Of a stretch of 64,000 bases of DNA, positions 12,735 to 25,630 are shown in pieces. The translations under genes and the position numbers were made by a program. The stretch spans positions 28,943,056 through 29,007,055 of the forward strand of contig JAVTVX010000010.1 of assembly GCA_033439265.1 (NCBI GenBank), in the 5' to 3' direction. The notes beneath the pieces were generated by a model. The model had not been told where the DNA came from. It saw nothing but the letters and a program-made list of their open reading frames with translations, and searched no databases. Positions within the stretch are counted from its first letter, which is position 1, and each line of letters begins with the position of its first letter. The DNA comes from Dillenia suffruticosa (Eukaryota; Streptophyta; Magnoliopsida; Dilleniales; Dilleniaceae).

Positions 12735-14205
12735 ATCCTTCCGTTGTCACACCTATGCAAACGTAAATTCCCATTCGTTTCCAATATGAGTCTTCGAAGA
12801 ACTGCTGATCTGACATATTGATTTGTCGCCGAAGATAATCCCCCAGTATCTCCATCATTTTTGTGCTCATATACATCTCCATCAGAGGACTGACCGTAAA
12901 CAATTCCAAAAACTCCCCACCTCATTTAAAACTGCCATAACATCACCTGTCACATTAGATATGTTGGGTCCTGACCAGTAGGAGTAGTTGCTGTAAAACT
13001 GTGGCAATGAATCATAGGATGCTGGGAGGTTATAAGTTAGATCTAGGCTCAGTGAAGTGGGCTGCTGCAACATTTTTAAGGTAAAGTAACCATTGCGTAG
13101 AGAAGAGTTGGATGACATTAGTGCAAGTGAGATGGTTAACAATTGGCCTGGAAGGAGAGTGTCTGATGGGTGTGAAAGCTTTGCCATATTGGATAAAGGG
13201 TGCTGTTGTAGAGAATGAAATTTCCAGATTCAGCCATAGTTGCTCCAAAAACACCTGCATTGGAGGCGTTTGATGCCAACAGAATGGTTTTTCCATCGGT
13301 GAGAAGGAGGTTTCCAGTGTTGTCAAGCCCCAGAATTGCATCTTGTCCCACAAGAGAGTTTCTAAGTAGACGATTGAGAGACTAGTGAAATTGTTGGCTA
13401 AGTTAAATATACCTGCAAAATCTCTAGTAAACACTACAGATAGAAATGGGAATTCTGATCACTCTACACTCCAATGGCGGAGGTGCAACAATTGCAAATC
13501 TAGTAAGTAGGAGAAGGTTCAAATCTTTTGATTGGAATTACTGTACAAACATAGGTGCTCTCTGACATGGTGTATTTTTTTTTTTTTCCTTTTTTTGTGC
13601 CAAGTTTAGAAGGTAGTAAAGAGCTACCTGTTTGCTACCCACTGTAGGCATTACTATAAGGGCCTCACCACCTCTCTAAAATCTTTAGTTTTTTTTGAGG
13701 CATCACTATTCTATCATAATGTTGAACGTAGCAGTAAAGTGTTAAGGGAATCAAACATTTGTTTCAGAAATATCTCTAAATCCAAATGCAACTCAAATCA
13801 TTCGTTTATGGCCTTTCAAACGCTGTTAGTGGCAAGAGTAATCTCAAGGGTCTAGCGTACACTTCTATATGGCTCAATGAGCCTAGCCTATTTTTCTGCA
13901 TCTTCAGTAATTTAAATCTAACAGTATCCTAGCACTAACAACTCACCTGTCGGCAGACCAAACCAGCGTGCGATCTCCAGGAAGATCTGCAAACCATATT
14001 GCCAGTTGAAATTGATCATTTGAATCTGTTTGGGTGAATACAAAAGCAAAGGTTCCATTGTCTGAAACCCATGCTTGGTTCTTGCTGGCTAGCAATCTCG
14101 AACCTTAGCTGATCTTAACAGCCCTTCATACTCCTGACATGGCCAGTAGTGCAAACTAGAAGAACCACAAACGAGATAATATGAAAGAACCTAGGTATGC
14201 CGTTG
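12735..14205 (-). pseudogene. RLK-A: broken G-type lectin receptor kinase, ectodomain part only
   Basis: On the minus strand this encodes the lectin ectodomain of a receptor kinase resembling Arabidopsis At5g24080 (G-type lectin S-receptor-like kinase; match from memory). Exon 1 covers about 13945-14190 and ends in LVWSADR with a GTGAGT donor; the rest continues below about 13360 with DAILGLDNTGNL, DTLLPGQLLT and VLRRLILETNGNLRL. It is broken: one base is missing at the WQSF/HPSDTLL site (about 13180), one T is added at the GSFGIVYGQ site (about 12905), stops lie in the signal-peptide region, and the copy stops matching after DNG at about 12735. EGF-like, PAN, transmembrane and kinase parts are absent. 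It is the partner of the 5' half of RLK-B (about 39500-41200). Confidence 0.8.
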
Positions 14206-15459
14206 AGAGCAACAACAGACCTATCCATTAAAGGTTGACATTATAGGTATGCCGTTGAAGTTTTACGACTACTATTTCCTTTTTATTCTTAATACAGTCA
14301 CTTCCGGTGGACCACCACAGGTTGAAACTCTGAGATATGATAAGTTGGATTAGAATTGAAGCGGCCCATATTAGGAGGATAATCAATCTTACCATGACAC
14401 ATAATTAAATCCCTTTCCAAATTTCTCTGTTTTTCTTATGAGAAGGGTGAATTGCCTTCTTGACGTCTTCTCCTGAAGCCAAAGAAGCCACAGATGAAGA
14501 AGAATGCTTATCTTTCTTTGAACCTAATCCTCAATTAAATCTAATCTAGAGTTTGAAAATATACCTAGTCTGCAGTAGCTCAAAATTTAAGGCATACATC
14601 AAGGTGATTAGGACGTTCTGTATTGACCTTATAAATGAGAATTATACATTGAAAGAGTAATAAGAAGTGGGACCTTAACAATCCCTGAGAAGATGGAACT
14701 AGACACAAGGATAGCAAATCTATATACCAATGGATAGTTGGTTTAATGGGTAACGATGTTTGGCCATTAACCAAGTCTTGGGTTGGAAATTTGGGAACAA
14801 AAATGATTATGACTAGAGAACTCTCCCCTAAAAAGATAACCCGGCACTGCAGGTTTCAAACGGCACAATGCTAGTCAAAATCAAGGAGAGAAACAAGGGC
14901 AAGGAGTTAGAAAAGAATGGCTATATACAGGGGATCGATTTCAAGCTTATGAATGAAGATCTCACATATGCAGACAATATTAATTCTTGATTCTAACAGA
15001 GCCTAATTTGATCTGTAATACTCAGAGCAGAATGCACCGAGGGATAAGTCATAGGACCAAGACAGGCCAAGGCCACAGCCATAGCAATAAAAAGAGTTCA
15101 TTAGCTCACCAATCTTTTCATATATGTTAACATTCATCTACCAGGTCCAAAATGACTGCACACCAAGTTTCATGTCCAGGCTACATCCTCAGAAGAATAG
15201 CGCAGCAGAAGCCTAAAAAGTCATTTATGTCTGGTCACATAAAAGATGTTCAAACATTGTCTAGCTTAAAAGAAGTTGGCAAATGAATTCAATTTAAATT
15301 AATGAAACTGATAGACGGATAGAAACTCCATTCGATATTTTTACAATGCAATACATGTCAAAGGAGTTCCAAGTCCTTTTTTTCTTTTTTTTTTTTTCAA
15401 AATTCGATAATTTTACAATGCAAACAAAATTCGATATTTATATTAAATTCGATAAATTA
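14206..15459. other. RLK-SLD spacer, paralogous to 41815-42780
   Basis: No gene. The stretch 14216-14800 matches 41815-42380 and 15000-15350 matches 42400-42770, so the spacer between RLK and SLD was duplicated along with them. The 64-codon open frame at 14580-14774 is not preserved in the partner. Confidence 0.55.
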
Positions 15460-15827
15460 AAAGCCGATGACACCACAAAAAGGGGCATGTGCTGAAGATC
15501 TGGATCAAACTCTATAGACTATTGCATGCTATGTGATTCCATTTCCACCACCCAATGCTAATCACAGCCAGACAGTTAAGGCGTCAGAATTTGGACAATC
15601 CGATTTAACCTCGGATTGTTAACAACCATGTAATACCCAGAATCATGCCCAATCCAACCATTGTTAACAACAATGGCAAAAATTGAAATGGGGAAGTTGT
15701 AACCCTTCTTTTCAAACAAACCCGTTTTGGAGAATTCCGATAGGAATTTCCAGTAATCCTTAGACTTTGTAGTGTTTGAGGTAATACCCAGAAAAGAAAT
15801 TAGTCCAATTAATTTGGACATGATCAA
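15460..15827 (-). pseudogene. SLD relic: fragment of sphingolipid desaturase gene
   Basis: A minus-strand relic of the desaturase gene at 43360-44703. Readable pieces are DYWKFLSEFSKTGLFEKKG, FPISIFAIVV, then GWIGHDSGYY and NPRLNRIVQIL. It lacks the cytochrome b5 domain, about 99 bases covering the first membrane segment (intact residues about 122-154), and the whole 3' half. The first histidine box reads HDSGY instead of HDSGH. A 12-base in-frame deletion removes four residues of the second box HNAHH, leaving WKWNHIAC. A two-base insertion follows a little further on. It cannot encode an active enzyme. Its place beside RLK-A repeats the SLD-RLK order at 36-45 kb. Confidence 0.85.
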
Positions 15828-16060
15828 ATTATTATATTAAAACTAGTATTGGCGTGGACCGGGGTTGTTGCCTTGCGTAAAACAGAAAAATTATTATTGA
15901 ATAGCACTGAAAGTGAGGTTTCAATCACGTGCAACCATGACAAGTGGCACTAACTATTATACGAAGGTGGTACGCACACTACAAATCAATTGCATTGTTA
16001 ACATATACGCCAAGGTGAGGTCAATTTAAATATTATAATATATCAATATATTGTCAATAT

Positions 16061-16092
<32 letters not shown>

Positions 16093-16937
16093 GAAAAATA
16101 TTTCATTAACTTGGTTTTAGGATTTTTTTCATTATTTATCCATATCTCAACTTATATAAATATCTCCTTTTATTTGATATATTATTATATACATAAAAAA
16201 ATATAGAGAATTTTCTTTCTCATAATATCTCAATTTCTATATGCATATTTTATGAAATTAGGAATGTACACCAGAGAAAAGGCAGGGGAATGTGAGCAGC
16301 GTTGATTGTTGCTACATTTTTTTCTTTTTTCTTTTTTTTTTTATAACGTCAAATCACGAAATGTAACCATTAGCCCCTTTCCCTGGACATTGCTGCTTGA
16401 CAGCTTTGGTGATCGACTTTCAATGACCGACTGGTAGACTATTTCTTATCCAATCACAAAGAAATTTCCCAAGTTGGTCAATGACGACCGGATGAAGAAA
16501 GTTCCCATGTTGGTCAATGGCAGCTGGATATCATAAGATATTGTCAAAGTCTTTTCTCTCTCTCTCTCTCTCCGATCGAAATTTTGGAAACTCTACGATT
16601 GTTTAAAATTAAAAAGGTCAGTGACCTAGATTTTTAATTACCCCGTGTGAAAACATAACTATTTTCAAAAGCATTAAAAGTATTACCCCTTTAAAATAAA
16701 ATAACAAAAAAAATTAATGTGCTTCATATTAGAGTAAAAAACTAAATTTGTATTTTCAGTAACAGAAAATTTAAAATTAATGTGTTAAAAAAATAAATTA
16801 AAAAAATTTTAGAGAGAGAAAAATTATATTTAGATTTTTTTTAGAGTGATAAAATCTTAGAAAACGTATTTAGAAAGATAAATTCTTAATTTTTAGAGAG
16901 AGAAAGTTAATATATTTTTAGAGAGAGAAAGATAAAA
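15828..16937. other. Duplicated spacer upstream of the SLD relic
   Basis: No gene. 15848-16270 matches 4690-5000 with a (TA)n run at about 16069-16093. 16270-16610 matches about 700-1010 and 19590-19960. 16740-16940 carries the same GAGAAAATTAAT-like degenerate array as 1735-2090. Confidence 0.5.
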
Positions 16938-17714
16938 TTAAAAGCATTCATAGACTTTGTATAAGACCTGCAGCAGGAAACAAATTCCTCTTTCAGAAAT
17001 AGTGAGAAATTAATCAAGTTCATTTAAATATATATATATATATAAACAACAACAAAAAAAAAAAAGAAAAGAAAAGATAAAATTAATAAAATGGAAAGGT
17101 GTAAGAAAGAAACAAAAGAAAATACAAACTCAAACATATAGTATTCGAATGATTCACTCTAAAGAATTTATCTCACGCCAAACACCCAAATTCTAACATG
17201 CTTCCAGTCCTACATCTACAGAAAGGAAAAATGGACAAACCTGAAAATCAACTTCGCCGCCGCAGGGGATGATGAAACAGGCAATTGCCACGATTGCTCC
17301 GAAAAGGGCGAGACACAGAATTAACCCTCGTGTCCAAAATCGAAGCTTAATCAGCTTAACCGGAATGGATTCGGGTTCGGGTTTGTGTTCTTGGGCACTA
17401 CCGAATCGGAACATTCGGATCTGACGAATGGTTTGGGCCTCTTCGAGTAATTGGAGTTCATATTGGTAACGAAGATGAAGATACGAGGACAATATGTTTG
17501 AAAAAGTGAAGAAGTAGAGGACGCTGATGAGGAGGGAAAAACTGAAAGGAACCCACCAGTTTCCGCATCCGTTTGCGAAGGAGGAAACCAAATTGAAGCC
17601 TGTGACTTGCGAGAAGAGGTAGGCGATTGTGAGGAATAAGGCTTTGTTTTCCAGATCTCTGACCCTTTTCTCTTGCTTTTGGTTTCCGAGGTAACCCTCT
17701 GTATTGTCGGCCAT
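16938..17714 (-). CDS. TM-3: three-helix membrane protein, two coding exons
   Basis: Exon 1 is 17241-17714 (158 codons, starting MADNTEGYLG) and exon 2 is 16938-16967; the intron is 273 bases with a CAG/GTTTGT donor and TGCTGCAG acceptor. The product is 167 residues with the family layout: helices near 25-46, 54-78 and 128-149, QLLEEAQTIRQIRMFRF between helices 2 and 3, and a charged-proline stretch EHKPEPES. Two residues are missing after YLG compared with TM-2. One extra base in exon 2 changes the tail to VLYKVYECF, unlike the VLYKSMNAWGSL of TM-5. Unspliced, the frame would end at 17193 (173 residues). Family and function not recognised. TM-3 pairs with TM-1 in the large duplication. Confidence 0.65.
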
Positions 17715-17774
17715 ACTTCGGGGAGAGAGAGAAATAGAGAGAGGGGTATGAGAATCAACAGGGGAGGATATTGA

Positions 17775-17782
17775 CCTTTATA
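17775..17782 (-). promoter_or_regulatory. TATA box of TM-3
   Basis: TATAAAGG on the minus strand, about 61 bases upstream of the start codon. The leader between them is short and lacks the long CT expansion seen in TM-2. Confidence 0.55.
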
Positions 17783-17861
17783 GAAAGGGAAAGGGGAGTG
17801 ACGTGTAATATGAGTAGGGTTGGGTTTTGCAGGTTGACCGCGTGAGTTTCTGGGATTTGAT

Positions 17862-19113
17862 TGTTATGAACCAACTAAAGCAAGAGAGAGGAAGAGAGAG
17901 TGAGATCAATAGAAGCGGAGAGATTAAGGAAGAGAAAATAGAGAGAAAGAGATTTAGAGAGAGAGAATATAAGGAAGAGAGATTTTAAAAGCATTTTAAT
18001 ATATTTATTATATGTTATAAAGATTATTATTTATTTTAATTTTATTATTAACCAAATTTATTAACTATTAACTAATCTAACAATTATAATTAATGATTAA
18101 CTATTTTTATTAACTATGATTAACTGTTAACCCTATAATTAGTAGTTGTTACAATATTTTTCCCTTAAATATATCCTTGTCCTCAAGGATGGAAAATCAA
18201 GAATTGAGATTTTGAATCAATAAATTTTAAACCAATGTTTGCATTTATGTTAAGAGATAAGGTGATGGAGACGAACAATACATGTAATTTGAGTTGCAAT
18301 AAGAATAGTTGGAGAAAAATAGAGACGAAAAAATTTGAAAGACTCTTTTCTTAAACATTTTTTTGGTAAAAAATTTTATCCGATAAATACCGAAAATTCA
18401 ATTTTTGAAGGAATTGACAAGAACCCACCATTAACAACTTTTTTCTTGGACATGCAAGACCCTTCTTTTTTTATCATGCAAGACCCTTCTTTCTTGATCA
18501 TGCAAGATCCTTCTTTTTTAGACATTTGAAATTCTTCTACTCTCAACATTTCTTCGCTAGGAATAGGTAAAATGAGAGATTTAGAAAGTAATTCAATACC
18601 TTGTTTTTCCATAGATTTTAGCATTGTTTCTTCTATCATTTAATTTGTTTTGTTGTTTTTCAATTTCTTGCTCTTTTTCCACTAAAGTTTGGATATATTC
18701 ATCGATACTAAACATTTTCATTATAATGTTGAACTTGTCATCAATGCATGCCATAATAGTATCAATTCTTTTACTCCAAACATCTTCCGTCGTGAATTAT
18801 ATCAAGAATCGTATATTCTGATACCAATTTGTTATGAACCAACTAAAAAAAGAGAGGAAGAGAGAGTGATATCAAGAGAATGAGAGAGATTAGGGAGAGA
18901 AAATAGAGAGAGAAAGAGATATAGAGAGAGAGAATATAGAGAGAGATTTGAATAACATTTTAATATATCCATTATATATTGTAAAGACTATTATTTATAC
19001 TAATTCTACTACTAACTAAACTTGTTAACTACTAACTAATTTAACGATCATAATTAATCATTAATTATTTCTATTAATTATGATTAACTACTAACTCTAT
19101 GGTCATTGCTACA
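17862..19113 (-). mobile_element. Miniature LTR retrotransposon (TRIM-like) with target duplication
   Basis: LTRs lie at 17862-18153 (292 bases) and 18830-19113 (284 bases), with about 676 bases between. They start TGTTATGAACC on the plus strand and end in TACA. The flanks are TTGAT on both sides (17857-17861 and 19114-19118), a clean 5-base target duplication. The minus-strand primer site, TTGGTATCAGAA, adjoins the right LTR, and a purine tract adjoins the left LTR. The paralogous empty site is at about 230-240. The interior has a short frame with a 24-base tandem repeat (18452-18523) but no pol. It looks structurally whole yet non-coding, and it is younger than the 1-11.8 / 17.6-29.0 kb duplication. 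Confidence 0.85.
18452..18523 (-). repeat. 24-base tandem repeat, three units
   Basis: Three units beginning ATGCAAGACCC on the plus strand with period 24. On the minus strand they translate to repeated KKEGSCM units. The sister element at 10509-11737 has a single unit. Confidence 0.7.
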
Positions 19114-19118
19114 TTGAT

Positions 19119-19856
19119 TTTCAAGATACGTGCGGCCGGTCAGACCAAGTGTTAGTTGGTTATTGGCTCTGTCCAAACCCTGGCTTTATTCACTTCCCGA
19201 ATCTTCTGCCTTCGCATTGATGAAGGGGTTTTTTTTTATTATTTTTATTTTATTGGTCGCGAAAGAGAAAAGGAGTTTTTGAGTAAGTAAAAAATGAGTA
19301 AAAATAATATGTGCATAATGTTGTCACAAGTCATTGATAATTTTGAGATAATTTAATAGATCAATGTAGCATATATCTATTATGTTAATTTGATACATTT
19401 TGTATGAAGTTTATGTGACAAAACTTATTATAACTCAGCTGCATATCCCATATAAATGAAGGAAAACATAAATTACTTCTAGAAAATGGTTTTCTTGAAC
19501 GTAAAACCACTAATTTTTTTTTCTCTTCTAAATTGAAATCGATATCTTGGAAGACCTTCCAGAAAGTAAAAAGGTTTTATGTACTCTAGAGAAAGGTAGG
19601 GGAATGTGAGCGGCGTTGATTGTAGCTTGATTTTTTTTTTTTTTTTAATTCCTTTTTTTCTTATAACGAGATTCGAACGATGATGGATCATGGGATCGGA
19701 GGATAAGAAATGTAACCATTATGTTTCTTTCCGTATTGTTGCCTGATTATTGATACCTTTGGTGATCGACTTTCAATGACCGACTAGAAGCCTATTTCTT
19801 AAGCAATCACAAGGAAATTTCCCATGTTGATCAATGGCAGCTGGATGTCACTCCCT

Positions 19857-19951
<95 letters not shown>

Positions 19952-22208
19952 GTCAAAATTTTGAAAACTCTACTACTTGTGTGCATACGGAGGACTGGCT
20001 TGCTTGGATGCAACTGAATCGGTTCTTTTTTTCTTTTTAAAGAAAGTTAATCTTAATTCTAAAATTCATCATGTAATGATTATTTTATATTTTTACTTTT
20101 TAAAACCTAATACTTTTATATAAAATTTTTATTATAATTAAAAAAGAAAAATCTTAAAATAATAATATTAAAAATATAAATAATTCTTATCTTAAGTCAA
20201 TTTTAAAATATTATTTTTAATCAAATCAATTTGGCAAGTCAAATTTACAATTATTTTTAATAAAAAAGTTTCAGTGTTTTAAAATAGCGTTAGTGTGCAA
20301 ATCAAACTTTTTAATCAGATATATTTATTGCAAGATCATTGCATTAATTTGGAAAAATTATTGCGAAAGGCTTTTCAACTAAAAAACAAGGATAAAAAGT
20401 TCATATGGAACATAACTTGAACCTCACTAAGAGACGGGTCAATGACATCAGACTTTAGTTTCAAATTTTAATATTACTTGTTTCCGCACGCCCCATCTTA
20501 GAAGAGAAGGAAAGAAATGAATATTTCAAAATTAGAGTAACTATGAGGTATAATATTTACATCATCCATCGGTATATTTTTCTTGGGGTTTCATTTGACA
20601 TTAATATATTATATAATTAATTATTTACATCATCTACATCACTACGATCAAAGGGTAATGTATATTTTTCTAAATTTAAGCGAGTAAATTAAATAGGGAT
20701 GACAATGAATCGCTTATAAATCGAGTCATGTTAATCCCATATATGACTCTAAATCCTAACTGTGATATTCATATTTTACATTAACTCGATTTAGATCAAA
20801 AAAATAGAAAACCATAACCGACCTTATGAATTTTATTTAACAATTTGGTCATTGGATCCAATCTGATATATAGCATGTTTTTAAAAACGTGATCCCATCC
20901 AACCCTAAACCAACCCGTAGTCGATCCGTCAAACTAATATCTTTGAAAATAAAATGAATATTTCAGAAAATTTCTAAAAAAAAAATGATGAAACGCATGT
21001 AACCATTTGAAATTAAATTGAGTTTTTAGAGAGAGAAAAATAATACTTTTAGTTGTGTTGTGGTGAAAAAAAAAATCAAATTTATTTTTAAAAAATTAAA
21101 ATCAATGTATTTAGAGAAATAAAATTTAGAATAATTTAAACTTTATGGAGAAAGAAAATTAATATACTTAATTTTATAGAGAGATAAAATAATTTTGATT
21201 TTTCAATGAACAAAAATCTAAAACAAATCCATTTAGAAAAAGAAAATATGAAGTAAATTATTTTTTAGAGAGAGAAATTTAATGTATTTTTTTATATAAA
21301 GAAAAATTAAATTTTATTTTTTTTAACTAGAAAATTTATGACTAATGTAGTTAGGGAGATAAATGGTCGTGGTCGTACCTAAGCTCCTTTTATATAACAT
21401 TGGAACTTCCTTTAAGGCAGTATTTAAGCCATCAGAGAAATCCAAAAGATTTTCGAGTAATTAATGAAATTAATGTAAACCTCAGCCTAGGAGGTTAAAA
21501 GGTAACCATGCTCTCCGAAGAAACACGAAGACCAATGTAGGCAATTGGGCTACGGCCGGAGGAATTAGCCCCGCATTATGCATGGCGTATGCTTCATATA
21601 TCCTTTTTTTTTTTTTTTTTTTTTTTTTTGTCTTTGATGTCTATTGTAGTCTATAATATCACAAGCAATCTCTTGAATTGTATAATTCACATCAAATTTC
21701 TCAAACACGATACCCTAACGCGAATCGGACCGGCCAATTTGACTGATTTGATCGGGACTGTTTTATAGTCTGATTCGATTTTTATTGTTAAATCGGATAA
21801 AATCAATCCGGTCAAAATCATTTAAAATCAGTAAAATCAGACCGATCCGACCAGTTTTTTCATTATGTGTTTGGTGATGGAACAAATTCATTTTTTTTTA
21901 AAATATATAAACTTTATTTTATTTTAAAATTTATAATATATAATATATATATATAATATCATGAAAATATCGTCTGATTTATAAAACGATTCTATCGGTT
22001 CAATAAATGAACCAATAAATTGATAATTTGATCAAATTATTTATTAATTTGATTTTAAAAACACCGTATTTAATCACTTTTTCACACAAGAGAAATCCCA
22101 AAGATTTTTGAGTAATTAATGAAATTAATGAAAACCTCAGCCGAAAAGGTTAAAAGGTAACTATGCTCTCCAAAGAAACATGAAGACCAATGAAGGCAGG
22201 TGGGGCTA
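19119..22208. other. Duplicated spacer with long CT microsatellite, no gene
   Basis: Colinear with about 240-2906. It includes a near-pure (CT)n run at about 19869-19949; the short Ser-Leu and Arg-Glu open frames over it are artefacts of that repeat. 20700-21360 matches 1440-2090 and 21470-21720 matches 2190-2460. A poly-T run lies at about 21604-21629. Confidence 0.6.
19869..19949. repeat. (CT)n microsatellite, about 40 units
   Basis: An almost uninterrupted CT dinucleotide run. The matching site in the left duplication copy (about 980) lacks the long run, so it expanded after the duplication or was lost there. Confidence 0.9.
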
Positions 22209-22454
22209 TGTAACAATCTACTTTAGAGAAGGGAAAAATGTATAGAGGAAGATAGAAAGAATCAGAGAGAAAGAGAGAGAGAGAGGGAGAGAGAAGAATT
22301 CTAATATCATTACATTTAATGTCATTATATGTTATAAAAATTATTATTTATATTAATTCTATTAACTATTTACTACTTGATCTAATTACTAACTAATCTT
22401 ATTAATTATTAATTAATATTTCTAATTATAATTAATTAAACCATAATTGTTATA
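22209..22454 (-). mobile_element. Solo LTR of the 2907-4113 element family
   Basis: A single 246-base LTR starting TGTAACAATC, at the exact paralogous position of the two-LTR element at 2907-4113. Flanks on both sides match (GGGGCTA on the left, GGCCACGACC on the right). Unequal or intra-element LTR recombination after the duplication is the usual explanation for such a pair. Confidence 0.75.
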
Positions 22455-23111
22455 GGCCACGACCGAAGGTGTTAGCCCCACATTATGCACAGCGTATGCT
22501 TCGTATCTCCTCCTTTTTTATGTCTTTGATATGGATTGTTGTCTATAATATCACAAACAATGTGTTGAATTGTATAGTTCACTTCAAATTTGTCAATAAC
22601 ACAATACCCTAATGCGAATTTTTCATCCTTCTATTACCAAAAGTTGAGAGAGAGAGAGAGAGAGAGAGAGATTTCACGAAATCACTTCTTATGTGACTCT
22701 TTTTGTATTCTTATAATTTCATCAAATCATTTATCGTCATTTATAATTTTTATACTCTGCTCATATATGAAATTCCTTCATATAAAAAAATAATAGAACG
22801 AGTGATATGGAATGACGACTCTTCTTTTTAATCAGTAAAAGAATATTTTAAATACAATGACTTGATTTTGTACGTCTTTTTTGGGAGCTTTGGAAATCTA
22901 AATTTAACTTAACTTTTATTTAATTTATTTTTGATTAAAATAAAAATAAAATTGTTAAAATATGAAATTTTACAATAACAAACAGGACGTCGTCATGTTA
23001 ATACATATGTTGTGAAATTTTAAAATATGAAATTTATTTTTAACTTAACTTTGCAATACATATGTTGTGAATATTTTTTAATAACACAAAGGACACGTCC
23101 TCATATTAATG

Positions 23112-23170
<59 letters not shown>

Positions 23171-25630
23171 CTCTATATAAATCAAGTTATGTTAATTTAA
23201 ATATTATAGTATATCAATATTTTGCCAATATCATAATATTTGAAAGAATATTTCATTAACTTGGTTTTAGGATTTTTCATTATATATACATTTCCCAACT
23301 TATATAAATATCCCTTTTTATTCAATACATTATTATCTCTCGTCATCTTGGTGTCTAGCCTAAAATGTTAATGACTTCAATCCTTAAAACTACGTTGAAT
23401 GGTCAGACCTACTTTCTGGCACAAATCAGAAGGGGAAGACAAAGGTGAGAAATAATTAAATCATCATAAGATATTGCCAAATCTATGTTTTTTAATATGT
23501 TTATTCATTATCCTTGGCTAATCCGTGTTGATCGCGTCATGACATGCTTAATGAAAACCAAGAACTAAGGTTGTTAATAGAAAAGAATGAATTTCCTTTC
23601 ATTATGGTATACACAATAATTTAATAATAATATCTTCTAGATAAATGCCTAACATCGTGTTTAAAATACACCCCAAAAGATTACAATAATAAATATATAT
23701 ACATTATTAAAAATATCTCTACGATTAAAAATTCTTTCAAATACTCAAAATAAATAATAAAAAAAAAAAGATCTCCAATAAGATTTTTTTTTTCCTTTTT
23801 TTTTTCTCTCTAAAATCGATTAACTTCAGAGTGGGCACATCTGTCGCCTCCCCCTTCCCATTTTGTCTTTTTCTTTTTGGATTGGAACTTTCCAAATAAA
23901 ATATTGAGATGAGAAAGCTTGTTTCTTGGATTTGTCCAAATCAAATTCAAAGTGGGGCCCTCTCGATAAAAGAATTTCACGCCTCTTAATTTAAGCCGAA
24001 TCTGGTTACACCAAACTTCCTTTCTGTTTTCTAAATTAATATTAATTTTAAAATAAAATAATTATTAATGTGATTATTGAACCCACCCTCTCCATCTTGT
24101 CACTAAACTCTCCTGTTTAATTAAACAGAACTTGATTATCCAATAGGGAAGAGAGAGAAACCCTTTTGTTTTTACTTAAAGAATTTCATGCTCTTCCATT
24201 TGAAGAAAACTTTTTAATATAATACTTAAAAAATTAAATACCATTAATCGATTATTTGTGCAAAATCAATGTTTTTTATAAATGGATGGATTAGTTATAC
24301 CTTGGAGTAGGCATAATTTACTATCAATTCATTGGAGGGGACGGGGAGTTGGAAAAAGAAAGTGAAATGATAATCCAATAGGGAAGAGAGAGAAACCCTT
24401 TTGTTTTTACTTAGTCTTCGAGCTAGTTTGTTTGCTATTCGTCCCAAACATTGAGTTTTTATTGATTTATTTCAATTGAATATCCTATTGTGTTTTTCAT
24501 TCATTTTGAATAAACTTATTTCCAAATTAATAAAGTGGGATTCATTCTCTCACAAGGTTCTTTTACGTTTCTTATATGTGGTTCAAAATCATATTATTTA
24601 TTTGGATTAATAAAATGCAAATAAAATTTAGAAATGAAACACCCAAATTATGAAATTTCTGAAAATCAAACAAAAACATGAATTTTTAAAATTCATTTTA
24701 AGAATTTTGATTCTAAATTCTATTTCGATTTTGCTCATCAAAATTCTTTTGTCAAAAGTATTCTAGCTATTTTTCTTCGTATTTCTTGTATCTTGGTCAC
24801 TTTTCTATCAATTTGTTTGATCACAATTTAATCTCTTACTTTCATTTTAGCACTTCTCTAATATAATTTCTAACCACTCTTATTTATTTGATTAACACAA
24901 TACTAATTGCACCCATGGTCTAATGAATATACAAATTCACACTTATCAATGACTTATGCTACTATATGATGCAGCTACATCATACCATGTTTAATTGTCA
25001 AAACTCTATTGTTTTAGGTGATGGGTCAAAAAGGAATCAGAAGAAGCTAACGTGTCAAAATATTTTAGTAGACTTTCTTTTTATAATATTTTAATCATAT
25101 GATCGGTTAACAATAATTAATCTTAATTCTCATACATTATCTAGAATTTTCCTTAGACTATACATACTCTGGATATCTCTTTTGAGTCACAGATTTCGAC
25201 CCTGTGAATTTCTTACTGTGTTTCATTATAAATTCCAATGAACCATGCTTAAACCCTATAAACAAAAATCAAATTCCCAACCCTTCAGTTTTAAATGGAA
25301 AGCAAAATCTACTGCCAAACCCTCTTGCTCAAACACCCTCTCATTGCGTTCCATTTCATTTCAATCAAAAGCATCTCACCACATCGTAATATTTTTGTTA
25401 GATCCTTTTATTTAGGGAAAAAAAAAGAAATTGCAACGAGTATTATATTAAAAAGATCAAAAACATATCAGCAAAATAAGACCATCAGCAACATTATTTT
25501 CTTTTGAGGAGGCTCGAACCAAGACCTAAAGGAGAAGAGGACAGGAAGATGATGGTTGAGCATAGCCCATTACCATCGGCAACATCATATTAAGGTAACT
25601 CCAATTACTGCATTTATGACGAGCAATTCC
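22455..25630. other. Duplicated spacer downstream of TM-4, no gene
   Basis: Colinear with 4114-7745. It holds an ATT trinucleotide run at about 23112-23167 and shared blocks around 23340-23600 and 24180-25600. A segment around 24125-24175 recurs at about 24370-24420. Open frames of 60-70 codons here have no counterpart in the paired copy. Confidence 0.55.
23112..23167. repeat. (ATT)n microsatellite
   Basis: About 17 tandem ATT units in the right duplication copy. The left copy has only a few units near 4960. Confidence 0.85.

Noticed and set aside
19831-20040. Arg-Glu and Ser-Leu repeat proteins over the CT run
   Set aside because: Pure translation of a dinucleotide microsatellite.
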